NCBI GenBank assembly: GCA_026027325.1
Contig: JAMSLZ010000002.1
Location: 620,001 to 684,000, forward strand
Source of the DNA: Actinomucor elegans
Lineage: Eukaryota > Mucoromycota > Mucoromycetes > Mucorales > Mucoraceae
Direction: 5' to 3'
DNA: 64,000 nt
Below are positions 11,163 through 24,129 of this stretch, piece by piece (the stretch's first letter is position 1; the number at the start of each line of letters is the position of its first letter). A model generated the notes under the pieces. It saw only the letters and a program-made list of their open reading frames with translations. It did not search any database and was not told where the DNA came from. The position numbers and the translations under genes are program-made.

Positions 11163-12962
11163 CAACGATTAGTTTTTTGTATTCGGGGGTGTGAGGGTAA
11201 TGTGCGTAAATCGGAGTCCGATCTTTTTGTCAAGAAATTCCAAATTGGCTGTAGTACAGTTATTTTATTTGTGAGAATTTTGATTTTCGAATACCGCCCG
11301 AAAATTTTTTTTTTTTTTTTTTTTACAGATGGAACGTAAGACTAGACTATGATTAAAAAGGAGTTGTTTACTTATTCCGCATGTTGAACCATCTGACCTC
11401 CTCCTAAAAATGCTCTCCTTATTTATTTAACCGTTTGACTTTACATAACCAATCAAATGTTTACAACCCACTCTAAAAAAAAGCGCCCGGTTTTTAAAGT
11501 TAACCATACGGATGACTGGGGCAAGTAAAAAAAAAAAAAAAAAAAAAAACTGGAACTTGACGTCACCCCAAAGGCATTTCCTGTTTATACTTGAAAAAAA
11601 AAAATGGCTTGATTTTCTTGTTGTTGTGTTTGTGTTCAAGGAGAAATAACATGAAACACTACAAGACAAAAACAATCAAATAACGTTTTATTAAATTATT
11701 TTGGTAAGCCTCAAGTGGCAGGGGGTCAAAAGACCGGCTATTGTGGCAGAATTAAACCATGATTGGCTTAAACTAACCACTGTAGATTGAGACTGTTTAT
11801 TTCATAACAATAATGTTATTAATGCAAATAAAAAAAAAATCCAGTACGCCAATGCAGGGTGAAGCGGGAGTGAAACACTCACATTTATTATGAAATGTTA
11901 ACCTTAGAGAAACAACGCGTTGTTTATAGTAGATTGAAACTTTAGATTAAATAGATACTATGAGCCAAAGTTTGGGATCCAAGCCTGCATAAATACATCA
12001 GACCTGATGTAGAATGAAGCCACGTTATCATCAATACAATTCTAGAAGTGTACAGTCTCAAATAATCATATCATTTAGATAATCAAAGTAGCGTGATTTT
12101 CACACCGTTCAATGCGTAATCAATTTTTGCGCAAATTTGATTATAGAACTATATATCACTTTATAGTTATTTTTTTCATTATCTCAAAAGTACTTAATAT
12201 ATGGGTCTCAGATTATTCCAAACACTATAGCCAATCAAGTTAGCTGCATGAAAGCTATTGGAACAACGCTCTCCAATGAATGCAGTTTTAATTTGTTCTC
12301 CGATACCATAGTTTATTCGAGAACTGTCCCAGGGATACCCTTACAGTTGATTCAAACACCGACTTTAATCTAAAGATCTTCTTGAAGCTACACGTTGCAT
12401 TATATATACATGTAGTTTATAATGAACACATGTTTATTCAATATTGTGGCACATAACTATATTTTTGTACGATTTTTATGTATATCAGAAATTCCATTTA
12501 ATGGTATAAAATCAGAAAGTTAAAAAATTGACATGAATTCCAACTTCGACTCCAATTTTCAAATAAAAATATTATCATAGTTATCTGATTCGTTAAAAAA
12601 TTTAATCCAGCAAATACTTTACTAAACTAGTTTGTTTCTGCCGTAATATTTCTATTACTCAAAGGTGGAAGTGAAGGAAATGGTAATGAAGTTTTGCCAA
12701 GAATTAGACCTCAGGGTAAAATTCTGCCGTATCTACAATATCCAATAAAAGGAGCATTACTAATTCGTATTGACCAATCAAGTTTATAGCGTTTTTTGGG
12801 AGAATCTAAAAAGGGGGGGCCACATCTTAAAGTTCATTTTGTGGCAAATTGCATTTTTGAAGTATATTTTATAAAAGCTTGAATTTTAAAAAAAAGTGCT
12901 TACATGAATTATGTCGTGTTTGTTTGATTATGAGAACAAACTTACGGCCGTCAACTGCAATA

Positions 12963-12997
<35 letters not shown>

Positions 12998-13424
12998 CAA
13001 AGGTTTATATTTGTTATTCTGAAAAAGTAACAAGGGACTTTCAAAAATTGGAACATAATATCGTATAAATTCAATGACAAAAAGGTATACCTGTACATTG
13101 CCATTTGCACTACCGAAATAAAAAGAATGTTTTTATACTTTGTTATATTGTACAAGTAGAGCATCTACCCCATTAACATGGGTGGCTTGATTATCTTGTT
13201 TTAACAACTACAAATGCTATAACGGGCTAAATTATTATCTATCAACCCGTCAAATAGACTGGATTATCAAGTAAGTCACGCTCGAGTTTATTGTTTTCCA
13301 ATCTCTACTGTGGCCTACAATTGCAGTGCACTGCGGTCTACAATGACCTTACTTTTTGAGATAGAATGAGTCATTTATAATTCTGGTCAGGCATTCTGCT
13401 GGAAACACGTAATGCGGATCAAAA

Positions 13425-13440
13425 TCTTCCTGAAGAAACC
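13425..13440 (+). promoter_or_regulatory. Candidate heat shock element upstream of HSF
   Basis: TTCCTGAA at 13427-13434 is a perfect inverted TTCnnGAA pair, about 70 bp before the start codon and about 50 bp before a TATATAT sequence near 13483. A looser TTC...GGAA pair lies upstream at about 13394-13404. Heat shock factors bind such units, so self-regulation is possible. Only two perfect units are visible. Confidence 0.35.
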
Positions 13441-13502
13441 CTATCTGTGTGTGACTATAAATTCTTTTTTTCCTTCCGTTCTTTATATATTTATCTTTTA
13501 AA

Positions 13503-15295
13503 ATGAATCAAACACCCATTGCCATTAAAGAAGGTGACAAGAAAGAATCTCCTACAGTATTCAAGTCTATCGCGCCTACAACTGTCAGCACATTAAAAAA
13601 CAATACACACCCGCCTTTACAAAAGAATGTACCTGCATTTCTCAATAAATTATATAGGTAAATACAATCATAAAGATCTCGATCTAAACTCTTTCTCAAG
13701 TAAACTAAACACACAAGCACGCGTTTTTTTTTTCTAGTATGGTCAATGATCCTGAATCTGACGAATTGATTTGCTGGGCCGAAGACGGTGCATCTTTCTT
13801 TGTCAATCGTCAAGAAGATTTTGCTCGCAAAGTACTACCGCGTTTCTTTAAACACAACAAGTTTAGTTCGTTCGTACGTCAACTCAACATGTATGGCTTT
13901 CACAAAGTACCTCATTTGCAACAAGGTGTGCTTGAAGCAGACGGCGATTCTGAACGTTGGGAATTTAGCAACCCTCATTTCCAACGTAACCAGCCAGACT
14001 TACTCTTATTAGTCACTCGCAAAAAGGGCCCCAATGCGGATGATAAGGAGATTGCCAATATTGACCTACACCATATCCTAGACGAAATCCAGACCATCAA
14101 AAAGCATCAAATGAACATTTCCACACAGCTACAAACCATTCAGCGCGATAACCAAGTGTTGTGGCAAGAGACAGTAGCAGCAAGAGAACGTCATTTGCGA
14201 CACCAAGAAACCATTGATAAAATATTGAGATTTTTGGCTTCTGTCTTTTCCAGTGGCGATAAACGTCCTGCGATACCTCGCAAACGACGATTCTTGTTGG
14301 GACCTGCAGCAGCAGATGAACATGATGAATATACGCCAGAAGACGAAGAACACCAACACCAAGAAGAAGAAAGAGCAAAAAAGATACCACGTCAACAATC
14401 AGCAGGCAGTAGTAGCAATAGTTTCAACATTGATGATTATGTTACTGGGAAAGATGATTTGACGCATTTAAGTACCAATTTACCTGATCATCTCAAGCAT
14501 GCTGCTTCAACTGCTTCAGAATTACATGACGCAATTGCATTACATGATCAATCTAAGCATGGTAAGCTTACAACGATTTTTTTTAATGGAAAAAAGATAT
14601 ATACTGATCCTTGCGCTATAGATGACACAAATACTTCGGCCATCACTTCTTCTCTGGCAACTGATTTCAATGCTAATATACCTCATATACAAAACTTGCA
14701 AAACCTGATCATGTTGGCTCAATCCAGTCCAGATCTGTTGAGTCAATTGACAAACGACGCATTTTATGGTTCTCCAGCACAACAAACACCAGTACCAACA
14801 ACAACAACAACAGCAGCAACAGCATCTTCATTGTCATCCTCATCCCCTGCCACACCTTCATCTATTACATTACCCAACCAATCACATTCTTTGGAAAATG
14901 TTACCAACAGTATTTCTAGCATTGCTAGCTCTGCAGATGCGTTGAACCAGGATATTGATGATTTGGGTATTAGTTTACAAACGCTGGCGCAGCATTTAGG
15001 GTTTGACCCAACGAAAATAAGCAATTCTGAAGATGACCCCATCAAAATAGAAGATGAGGGCGATCTATTGGATATGGATGAATTTCTAAATACTTATGGT
15101 AAGTTTGCATGACAGTAGATGTCTATGGATTGAATATGGTCTAATGATGCTCTCTAACTAGGTCCTGATGTGCCTACTACTGGCAACGCGACTCTTTCCG
15201 ATGTTCAATCGACTGCAGCCACAACAAGATCACCTAGTCCAGCTGTCATCGTTCCACCGTCTACGAATGATCCTTCTTTTACTCCACCGAAATAA
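13503..15295 (+). CDS. HSF1: Heat shock transcription factor
   Basis: Three exons: 13503-13657, 13738-15098, 15162-15295; 549 aa. The winged-helix DNA-binding domain starts near residue 41 with VPAFLNKLY. It continues through the signature segment RFFKHNKFSSFVRQLN and YGFHKV (recognition helix) and ends near LLLLVTRKKG. Intron 1 splits the domain after LNKLY. A heptad-repeat trimerisation region follows (from about DLHHILDEI to RHQETIDKILRFL), then an acidic/basic linker, Ser/Thr/Pro-rich stretches and an acidic C-terminal part with DLLDMDEFLNTYG, typical of an activation domain. It binds nGAAn arrays and controls chaperone genes. Its 3' end is 100 bp from the end of the convergent myosin gene. 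Confidence 0.93.
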
Positions 15296-15304
15296 ATAGG
15301 CATT

Positions 15305-15305
15305 G

Positions 15306-15338
<33 letters not shown>

Positions 15339-15340
15339 CA
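15305..15340. repeat. (TTA)n microsatellite in the HSF/myosin convergent spacer
   Basis: About eleven TTA units just after the HSF stop codon, followed by a short TA tract. It is a simple repeat in the shared 3' region. Confidence 0.85.
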
Positions 15341-15395
15341 TGAATGGAAAATGTATATATATATATAAGGTGTTAATGATATTATAGTACATAAA

Positions 15396-18300
15396 TCAAG
15401 TAGAAGAAGAAGATCTACTTAATAAAGAAGCTACTAAGCTTTCAAGTCTATTGAAAAGAGTTAATATCATGCCATGTATAATAGTGATAGATTGTAAATG
15501 TACCTTTCAGCTCTTGCTCGGGATTCTTTTGCTTCGTTTTGAACTAGTTTTGCCAGCATATCTACATCTCTCTCCAATTGGGAATTCTTTTTCTGATACG
15601 ACTTTTTCTCTTGCACTTCCTTTGCCAACGTCAATTCCAAAGCTTGATAGCTTGTTTGTATCTTGTCATGTGCCATGGTCTTGTCATAGACTTGCCCTTT
15701 GTATTGCGCCATTTCTTTACGCAATTCAGTCAGCTCATGGTCCCTTTCTTGGTTCTTTTGCCGTTCACTGTCCACCTCTTCTTTCAAGTCAGCGATCACC
15801 TCTTCTTCCAGCCTTCGAATCTCTTGATCTCGACGATCCAATTCCATCTGCAGTTCTTCAGAAACCGTCTTGTCATTCTCTAGAAATTCGACACGATCTT
15901 GCAATTCAGCATTTTCACGGCACAAGTCATCGCACTGTATCATCAATGCTTCATTCTCCTCGCATTCTTCCTTCATATCCTTGTGCATCTTGGACAGCAT
16001 CAGCGCCTGTTCCTCGCTCAATTGTTTTGTGTTGGCCAATGCTTCCAATGCTTCTTGCAGCTGCAGCTGTGTCTGCTTCAACTCGTCCACCAGCACTTGT
16101 TTGGATGTTTGTTCTTGCTGCAATGCCAGCCGTGCTTCCTGCAGCTCTTGCTGTGTCTGAGTCTGCTCTTCTTCATGCACTTTTTGCAAGTGTACTTGCT
16201 CTTCCACCAACTGCTTACACTGTTCCTGAGACGCCGCCAACACCTGTTCCAGATCCTCAATCTTTTTGCGATCGGCATTTTCTGCACCAAACGTGTACTG
16301 CAGCTCCTTGCGTCGATGGTATACCTTCCAAAGCCTGGACTGCATGATATCAATGTAGATGCGACTGTTGCGCTGAATGGTACGGATCCATTGATCTTGC
16401 GATTGCCGCTGCGTGACCTTGCGCCGGGCAATCAATCGCAAGCAGGCTGCTTGGATTTGCGTAGCAATCTGAGAGAGCTTGATATCACGTTGCTTTTCTA
16501 ATTCACCCAAGATACCCGCTTTAAAAAACACTTTGGTACGGCCAAGTTGGAATGTGTGGCTGGGTAGATTTGTGGTTTGCAGTAAAAGCTGACAGGCACG
16601 GCGATGGTCTACTTCGGAAGCAATCAAATCGGGTGCCAAGAGTTTGTACTGGTCGCGAAATTGAGCAAAAGGCAGACGGTTGGGGAAACCAACGCGACAG
16701 ATACGGATGCCTTCCAAAACACCATTGCAACGTAGTTGGTGCAACACCAAAGGAGGTTGGATTTCGCCAGGTCGTTTGCGGTCGTTGGGCAAGATACAGC
16801 GTACAAAGTGAGGGTGCGTATTGTAGAGCGTTTGCATGAGTGTGTGTAGTTGCTGTTTGTGTTTAGAGCCAACAGTATGAAAGTTACCACCACCTTTACG
16901 CGTACGCACCAAAGACTTCTTATGGGTGGCGTTATTGCGAAGTGTACCTATTGTGGTGGTTGTAGGAGCGTAGTCTTTAAAGAGCGTAGCAACGTGGGTA
17001 TTGGTGGATTCTGCAAACAAGCGAGCCACATGCTCATTCAATGGATCTTTACCGCGTTCAATCCAACCTGCTGTGGTATACTTGACCTCACCCGCATAAT
17101 GTTTGATAGAGAACCCTTCATTGTACATATCCGGTTTGTATCTTGCATTGCTCTTGTTTTGCTGTGTGATCTTGGCCAACAAACGGGCATCATTACCCTG
17201 AGTAACGCACTCATCTTCCAAGCAGGATAAAATGCCCACCGGGTTCTCAATCAATTGGATTGTAGGCTGCAAATCATTACGGTAATCAAACGAAGCATCA
17301 CATTGAATATTTTCACGCTGATACTCTTTCTCCTCCAACACAAACATGTTTTGGTTGAAGAAATCTTGCAGTTTTTCATTTGTGTAGTTGATACAGAGCT
17401 GCTCAAAGCTGTTGAGTTGAAAGATTTCAAAACCGGCAATATCAAGCACACCAATGAACCGATCATCCGAATGGAGACCAGCCAGTGATTGGGGTCCATC
17501 AATGGCAGTATTGATACGGTGTACAAGATGACTAAAGTTGCGTTCATACAAGACTTTGGCAAGTGCATCCAGGCTATCTTTGATTTGGCTGGCAGATTTG
17601 GCTTGACTGACCCATTCGTTGCCTGCACGGATCTGAGGTTCCAGTAAATGTTTTTTGAATAGAACAGGTGAAATACCGAGATGGGCACAAGCAGTATCGT
17701 ATTCACTGATATCAATGCGACCATATTGGTGATTGACAATGATGTTACCCAGGTAAAGTACGGCTACAATGATGCGAAAGAATTCAAGGCGTTCTTCACT
17801 CGAAATACCCATAATAGTCATGGAATGCACGAGTTTATTATATTCAGCTGCATCTTCTACACCTTGAATGGTATGGTTCGAGTTCTTTGTGTAAGTGAAA
17901 TCTGCAGGACAATGTTGATCTATCTGAAGCTTCGCTATATTATTATAATTAAGAATGAGTGACTTGCTAATGAAGCTCCCTTTTTTTTTTTTGAATACTA
18001 TTCCCTTCTTTCACTAACCTTTAATCTCGGGTTCTGCGTTGAGTAGCTGATAAAAGATGTGATAATTTCTTTCTTCCAATGTCTGCGTGTGTACTCGAGA
18101 TGTCTCTAGCAAATACCAATCAATGAAAGCGCCACGAATATCACCATTTCGATTAAACGCAATACGAATAAACTTGCCAAAGCGAGAGGAATTGTTATTA
18201 CGAATGGTTTGTGCATTACCAAACGATTCCAGAATAGGATTGGCTTGCAAAATCTGTGTTTCCAGTTGACTCTTTTGTGCATCGTCTGTGCCAAATGCGT

Positions 18301-19136
18301 TACTACCGTTACCTGCTATGGAAGCCAAATATTGTATAACAATTTTGGTGTTTTCTGTTTTGCCTGCGCCAGATTCACCACTATACAGTCCCCCCCCCCA
18401 TTGCTATGTTAGCTCAAATATGGAAACTCAAGTTAACAACTCTTACGTGATCAAGATGGATTGGTTTTCCTTATCATGAAGCATGTCGTAAAAAGCATGG
18501 TCAGCAATGGCATAGATATGAGGTGGCATTTCACCTCGTCTTTTCTTTCGATAGCGACGAATGATTTCTGTTGAATAAATGGGTAGATTACGGTATGGGT
18601 TGACAGCTACCAAGAAAAGGCCAGAGTATGTCTATAATATACATGTGTTATTCACCAAAAGCACCATCTCATGTCAATATATACTTGCGTAAATATCATT
18701 TTGCTTGTATCTTTGTGTCAAGTTGTGCACTACTGCTGGTTCATGCATATATAGTAGTTCGGCCATATCCTCCACAAGATCAAATTTCGGTGGATTCATC
18801 ATGAACACCTTGTCTTTAGGTATGTATTCCTCCTGTCAAAAAAAAAAAAAAAAATTGGTCATCGAGTATTTTGCTAATAATATGTTTTGTATATACCTTG
18901 GAATGATCTTCATGTTCAACAAGTACTGTATCATCCTCTAGATCACCAAGGACTCTGACTCGCGCAAAAGCTTGCGGTGAATCCTGATCCTCTATCCAAG
19001 CCAATTTCTGTAAATTGAAGCCGGCATCATGGTCCATTGATTCAAAGCTTTTGGGCTTATGATACACTTCAATACCATGGCTATGATACAAAGTACCCTT
19101 GTTATTATTATTCGTAATATCTTCTGGTGGTGCCAT
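15396..19136 (-). CDS. Class II myosin heavy chain with a short coiled-coil tail
   Basis: Exons in transcript order: 19136-18897, 18832-18689, 18631-18447, 18380-18019, 17934-15504, 15447-15396; 1137 aa. An N-terminal SH3-like domain is followed by MNPPKFD, the P-loop GESGAGKT (about 191-198), switch-2 DIAGFE (about 475-480) and the converter region KVFFKAG (about 778-784). One or two degenerate IQ-like segments and about 300 residues of heptad-rich coiled coil complete the protein. The class II call rests on the N-terminal domain and the block MPPHIYAI. Conventional tails are usually about three times longer. Extension is excluded because HSF ends 100 bp away. The last intron (15448-15503, with branch-like TATTAAC) was chosen over reading on to a stop at 15467 because it keeps the charged helix going. 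The intron at 18632-18688 has a GC-AG boundary. Likely role: contractile ring or actin motor. Confidence 0.9.
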
Positions 19137-19371
19137 AGTAAGGATGTTATTAAAGAAAGAGAGATAAACAAATAGAAATGATAATGCAAAACAGTAACTA
19201 AAAAAAAAAAAACTAAAGTTGATTGTTTCTAGTTATCCAGATTCGGTTATAGAAAAACAAAACAGATCACTGCATATAGTAATTTTGTATGTGTGCAACC
19301 CTGCTGCTTGTTGCTGCTTGTTACTGTTTATTGCATTATTTATTGATTTGTATTTTATTAAAAAAAAACTG

Positions 19372-21645
19372 CTATTGTGTATAAGGCTTGGGTAAAGTAG
19401 GTAAAGGAGGTAAAGGAGGTAATTCAGATGGAATAGGCGGTGGCACACTGGTAGGAGGAGGAAGTGGATTACCGTGATGAAGACGAGGTATGCTTGATAC
19501 ACGGGTGGGAGGAGGAGGGCGATTGGAGGCGTTGTTGAGTGTCACCATAGACTTGGAGGAAAACTCTTGCAGTGTTTGAGAACTAGTTGAAGACGTAATC
19601 GACGTAGGGTAGGTGTGTGGGTAATGAGGTTGCGGTAGTGGTGGCAGTGAATGCTGCGGTGGCGGTAATGAAGAAGCTTGATGCTTTAGGTTATATTCCA
19701 CACCTAATGCCGCAGCAGATGCTATCAAAGGATACTCGCTATTATCAGGCGAAGAAGCTAAACGGTAACTTTCATCTGAAGAAGAAGGATAATCCTGCGA
19801 TGATTTGTGTCTGTGATGGTTATTATTGTTATTAGTAGTATTGGTATTCGTATTGTTTAAGCGTTGTTGTTGTTGTTGATATTGTTGATTGTCATTATTG
19901 AAATCATGAGTGTTACTGTACTGAGATATGAGTGGTGGCGGTCTTGAAGGTGGAGGTACACCGCCGTTTTGTAATATATAGTCATCGCGTTCCTGAACCG
20001 CATCCATTGGATTTCCATCTGGGGGACTATTGCCCATTAAGCCAGTAGGGGGTCTCCAGTCGTTGCCCTTGTCCTTACCGGCATTGGACCGAGCTGTTCT
20101 TGCTAGTTCTTCTAGTTTCAATATATCACCGGCAGACAGCGGGGTAGCTGGTTTTTGATTGAGATAATCTAGTACGCTTGCTTTATAAGTGCCGCCCGCT
20201 TTCCTTGTAGACCCAAATGCAGCATTAGGATGTAAGTTTTGGTTTTCACCTGTAGTTTTGTTCATGCGTTGAGCCCAGACGCGCTGTTCAATGAGCTTTT
20301 TGCGGTTTTCGTTTTCATCGGGTTTGGTATGATCGTATGTCAAAAATTTGTCTTCCATCAACTGTCTTTCGGGACTCTGTTCGGGTATGTTGGGATCGGT
20401 TGCTTGACTTTTTAATGAATTGACATAGGAAGTAGCTGCTCCACCACTTCGTTTGGGGTTTCTTTTTCTCACTTTTAAAGGGTTATCTTCTAATAATATT
20501 TCTTCTAGTTCATGTGTCGGATCAAAATTGGCCCTTTTGTTCTAATCAAAATATTAGCACCTGTGTGTATAAAGTTAATTTTATATGTTATTACATCGGG
20601 TGCAAAAGGTGGTTGTGCTTGTTTGGATTCAAGTTGGTTCCATGGGATATCCGCAAACCATGGATGGGCCAATAATCTCTGGAAACCGTGAGGACCCACA
20701 CCAATACGGGATTTGATATCTCGGGTTAATAAGCACCGTATGAAATCAATTGCAAGAGGTGACACTTTATGGTTTGTTGGGAACTGGACAGCATCATTCA
20801 GGATGGCTTGCTGAAGGGCTTCGTTTGTCTTGCCTCGAAAAGGACGCTAAGCACAAGTCAGTCTCATATTAGTTTTACTTGTTTTCGTGTTACCTTTCCA
20901 AAGAGTAACTCATAGATAACTACGCCCAAGGACCACCAATCTACAGAACTTAAATAGCCTCTTTTTTGTAATACTTCGGGTGCAATATAAGCAAAGCTAC
21001 CCGCTACCGATGTCAACGGTCTCGAATTATTGATAATAGTTGCAATATTGAAATCAGTTAGATGAGCATGACCTTGTTCGTCTAACAAGATATTATCTGG
21101 CTTCAGATCTCTACAGAGTTTTGTTAGTGTTGTACAAAAAAAGAGAAACTAGCTTTAGTTACCTGTGAATGATATTTAATGAATGAAGATAGTTTAGACT
21201 GACTGCGACTTCAGCAGCATAAAACTTTACATATTCCTCAGGCATTACGCCCAAACGATCCAGATGAAATCTCAAGTCGCCACCAAGCATTAAATCCAAC
21301 ACCATGAAAAGGTTTTCATCGTCTTGAAAAGCATATCTCATATTTACAATAAGATTACAGCTGATTTGTTCCAGTAATCTACGTTCAGATATAATGTTCT
21401 CGACTGCTCTCATTTGTATACATTTCGCCTTGTTGATATATTTTAAAGCATACAATTGTTTGGTGCCTTTATGTTGAACTACTCGAACCTTACCAAAGGC
21501 TCCTTTACCAACCGATCTCAGTAAAGTGAAATGTGACAATTCAACTAAAACAAATGGTTAATTAATCATCTTGGTTAAATCAACCAAACTCTCCACCTTC
21601 TCCTTCTAGATCCAAGTGTTCTTCCCGGCAGCAAACGATTCCCAT
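19372..21645 (-). CDS. AGC protein kinase of the STK32/YANK family, lipid-anchored
   Basis: Five exons in transcript order: 21645-21585, 21544-21163, 21110-20894, 20846-20595, 20541-19372; about 693 aa. The N-terminus MGIVCC is an ideal myristoylation plus palmitoylation signal, so the kinase probably sits at membranes. The kinase domain has GKGAFGKV, the Lys in YALKYI, HRDLKPDN, the DFN (not DFG) triplet that marks STK32/YANK kinases, and APE in YIAPEVL. After the domain comes [13 protein letters not shown], matching the family's C-terminal extension. The remaining 350 residues are disordered: Asn/Gln-rich and ending in proline-rich [13 protein letters not shown] motifs that could bind SH3 domains. 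The first intron is very short (40 nt) as drawn. A donor at 21596 would give a 52-nt intron and a protein 4 residues shorter, with the same phase. Confidence 0.88.
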
Positions 21646-24129
21646 TTATATGCAATATGTATGTATAGATAGATTATATAATTGACATGTAAACAGAAAA
21701 AGAGTTTACAGCATGCGGGGAAAGTGGTTGGGAATAGCTATTGAATTCTGAGTTGCAATGGGTAATTGATCAATCTCGAGTTACACGCTTCTGATTTGTG
21801 TGTGTGTGTGTATCAAAGGTGTAATCACGTTCCTAAATAACTCAAAAGAGTAGTAAATCAATTGATATAGTTGTTCATAAAATGTCAAAAGGTGACACTC
21901 TGCATATGAAGCTACTTTATTCGAAGGAAATTCCCTTTTTGTAGGAAAATAAGTGAGAATGGGCTACACACAGGTTGGGTTTCAATCAAAACTTTTCAAA
22001 AAAGAAAAAAAAAAAAGGACGTTTATTCCCGGTAGAATAGTTAAAATTTGAGCCCTGACATTAGCTGCATCGAATGTATCATAATAGCATCGGAATCCGT
22101 CTAAACTATAGCAAACCAAGGTTTCAATTTCTCAACATTTGGACTGTGCTACATTAATCGAATGCCGACAGAAGGAAGCCTCATTGCATCTGTGCCCTAT
22201 TACCAAGCAGCACTATGATCAAAAAAAAAGTAGAAAGGCGAGAAGATCGGGTTAGGACTCTTAAAATAAATCCTTTTGTGTATAAAAAAAAAATTACCTA
22301 ACATGCCCATTATTATATAGTATGTCTATATAAATAACCGCACCTTCTCTTTGGTAAAATATAGTATAGCTTACAAAGTCCCTTTTGGCCCCATCCTTAC
22401 TGACAGGGTAGTACACTTCCGCTATGTAGTTTCTGTGATCGAGGCAAATGCAAAGCGATATCACCTGAGTAAAACAACGGGAAAACACGTCAAATCAGCG
22501 CGCGGCATAGCCTAATAATAACTGCATCTTTACAAATCCCTGTTTGAGATCCTGCATCAGTATATATATATATACATAGAATGATAGAAAAGAAACTAAT
22601 TCACGAGCCATATCATCAGGAGATTGTATATCTCATTATAGATTCAATAGTATTCTTCCATCAAAATGATAACGTTTCCACTATATCTTAAAATAAACCT
22701 TTATTTCCTTTTTTTTTTCATTGTTAGATTCAAATTAATGCAGTAACCAATCCAATAGATCATTACAAGCAAGAGCTACTAATCAAACGCAACATTTGGT
22801 CGAGTTCAAGGCCGTTCGCATCAAATAATGTACCGTGCCAATTTTCAGAGCTCGGATGTAGTTTCTTTTTCGGGCCTCAGAAAATGAAATTTTGCACCTA
22901 AAAAAAACACAAATCCCAATTTAAATAATGGAAAGTCCATTTTCCTACTTGATGGTATTGGTACAGCTGATAAATAGTAACTTTATTGTAGAATGGCCTA
23001 AGTTTTCAAAAATAATGACAAGAAAAAAAAAAAAAAAAAAAAAAAAAGACGACAGGACGTCGGAGTTGTCTAGGGCCTTTCTTCTGTCTGACCTACAATT
23101 ACGACAGCTTACTATAATTTTTCAACGCATTGTGTTCTACATAGTTTCCCAAAATCAAATATATATATACGATTACAGCATTAGAACACTTTGGAAAACG
23201 TGAAGGATTTTTGCCATAGATGACCAAAGTGGAAAATCATTGTAAACACCGACAGCCAATGAAACCAATGCTGTGCAACTTTGTTTTTAAATGATCGGTG
23301 CTAATGGTTTCATTACGGACACCTTATACACAAGGTTTCTTCTGGTATGGCAAGCGCGGTTTATTCGAAGTTTCAATTGAATAGTGATACTTATCAGTGA
23401 GACATTTGCTGCTCGTTAGCAAAAAGGCCGCAGAATGAAAAGAGACATTTCCAATTACAAACATTTATTCTCTTATAAAAACTCTAATAAATGCAGCAAA
23501 TTGTTAGTTTGCGATTATTGATCCGACGCGAAAGTAAGCCATGATCAATGCAGAGATTGAGAGATCATTTGATCTAATTGCTTAGAACACTCAATTAAAA
23601 TTCAGCTAAAGCAAAGTAGTATCTGATGCAGCAGCTCATTCTGAGCAAGCACTACTTGTAATGTGACATTTAAGTGAGATCTGTCGCGAAATCTACAAAT
23701 CATTAAACCTAAAATGTTACATGAAATGTAATAGCAGATACCTATGATGTAATATAATTACTGTATTTTGGTTAATAGCTGCTAAAGCAGATGCAATGTT
23801 TCATTCTGAGCATGTACAAGTGATCAAATGCGAAATTAAACTTGAAATAGGCACATAAAGACGTTCATTACCCGATGTCTGAGAAATAAATAAGGATACT
23901 AACCTCAGACCCTGGATTTTCTTTTCCTGCTTTTTTTTGTCAAGTTTGCAGACTATTTTATTAAAGTAACTTTATAATATATGAAATGTGCTTGAAAGTT
24001 TGCAAATGTGTTTTTATTAGGTTTTATTCCATAGCAACTACTCGATTTAAGATTGTATTTCCCCAAGCACCTATAATCCGTCTTTTGTCAATCATTAATA
24101 AATTGATAAAAATATAAAACTATCTTTAT
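21646..24129. other. Gene-poor spacer
   Basis: No gene recognised. It contains an A run (about 23020-23046), a (TA)n tract near 22561, a short inverted repeat AATGAAACCA...TGGTTTCATT at 23258-23314, and two minus-strand copies of the dispersed repeat at about 23625-23840. Confidence 0.55.
23600..23850 (-). repeat. Tandem pair of dispersed repeat copies
   Basis: On the minus strand both copies show the second-half block CTCAGAATGA followed by a TGCATC block. The first also has AGATCTCAC and TGTCACATT; the second has TTTCGCATTTGAT. Cores are about 155-165 bp apart. Confidence 0.65.

Larger units (their letters stand above)
11105..13502. other. AT-rich spacer between divergent genes
   Basis: No gene recognised in 2.4 kb between the minus-strand acidic-protein gene and plus-strand HSF. 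There are four long A/T homopolymer runs (near 11307-11323, 11527-11549, 11594-11603 and 12965-12994) and no clear repeat-family copy. The HSF promoter occupies the right end. Confidence 0.6.

Noticed and set aside
15467..15503. Direct read-through of the myosin tail to a stop at 15467
   Set aside because: The extra residues ([11 protein letters not shown]) break the charged helix. A good donor, TATTAAC branch and CAATAG acceptor instead lead to an exon that continues it.
15451..16347. 298-aa ORF on the plus strand
   Set aside because: It lies opposite the coiled-coil tail of the myosin gene; its Cys/Ser/Leu-rich sequence is the reverse reading of the heptad repeats.
23258..23314. 10-bp inverted repeat AATGAAACCA / TGGTTTCATT
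   Set aside because: Short stem with a long AT-rich loop; likely chance in this composition, so kept only as a note.
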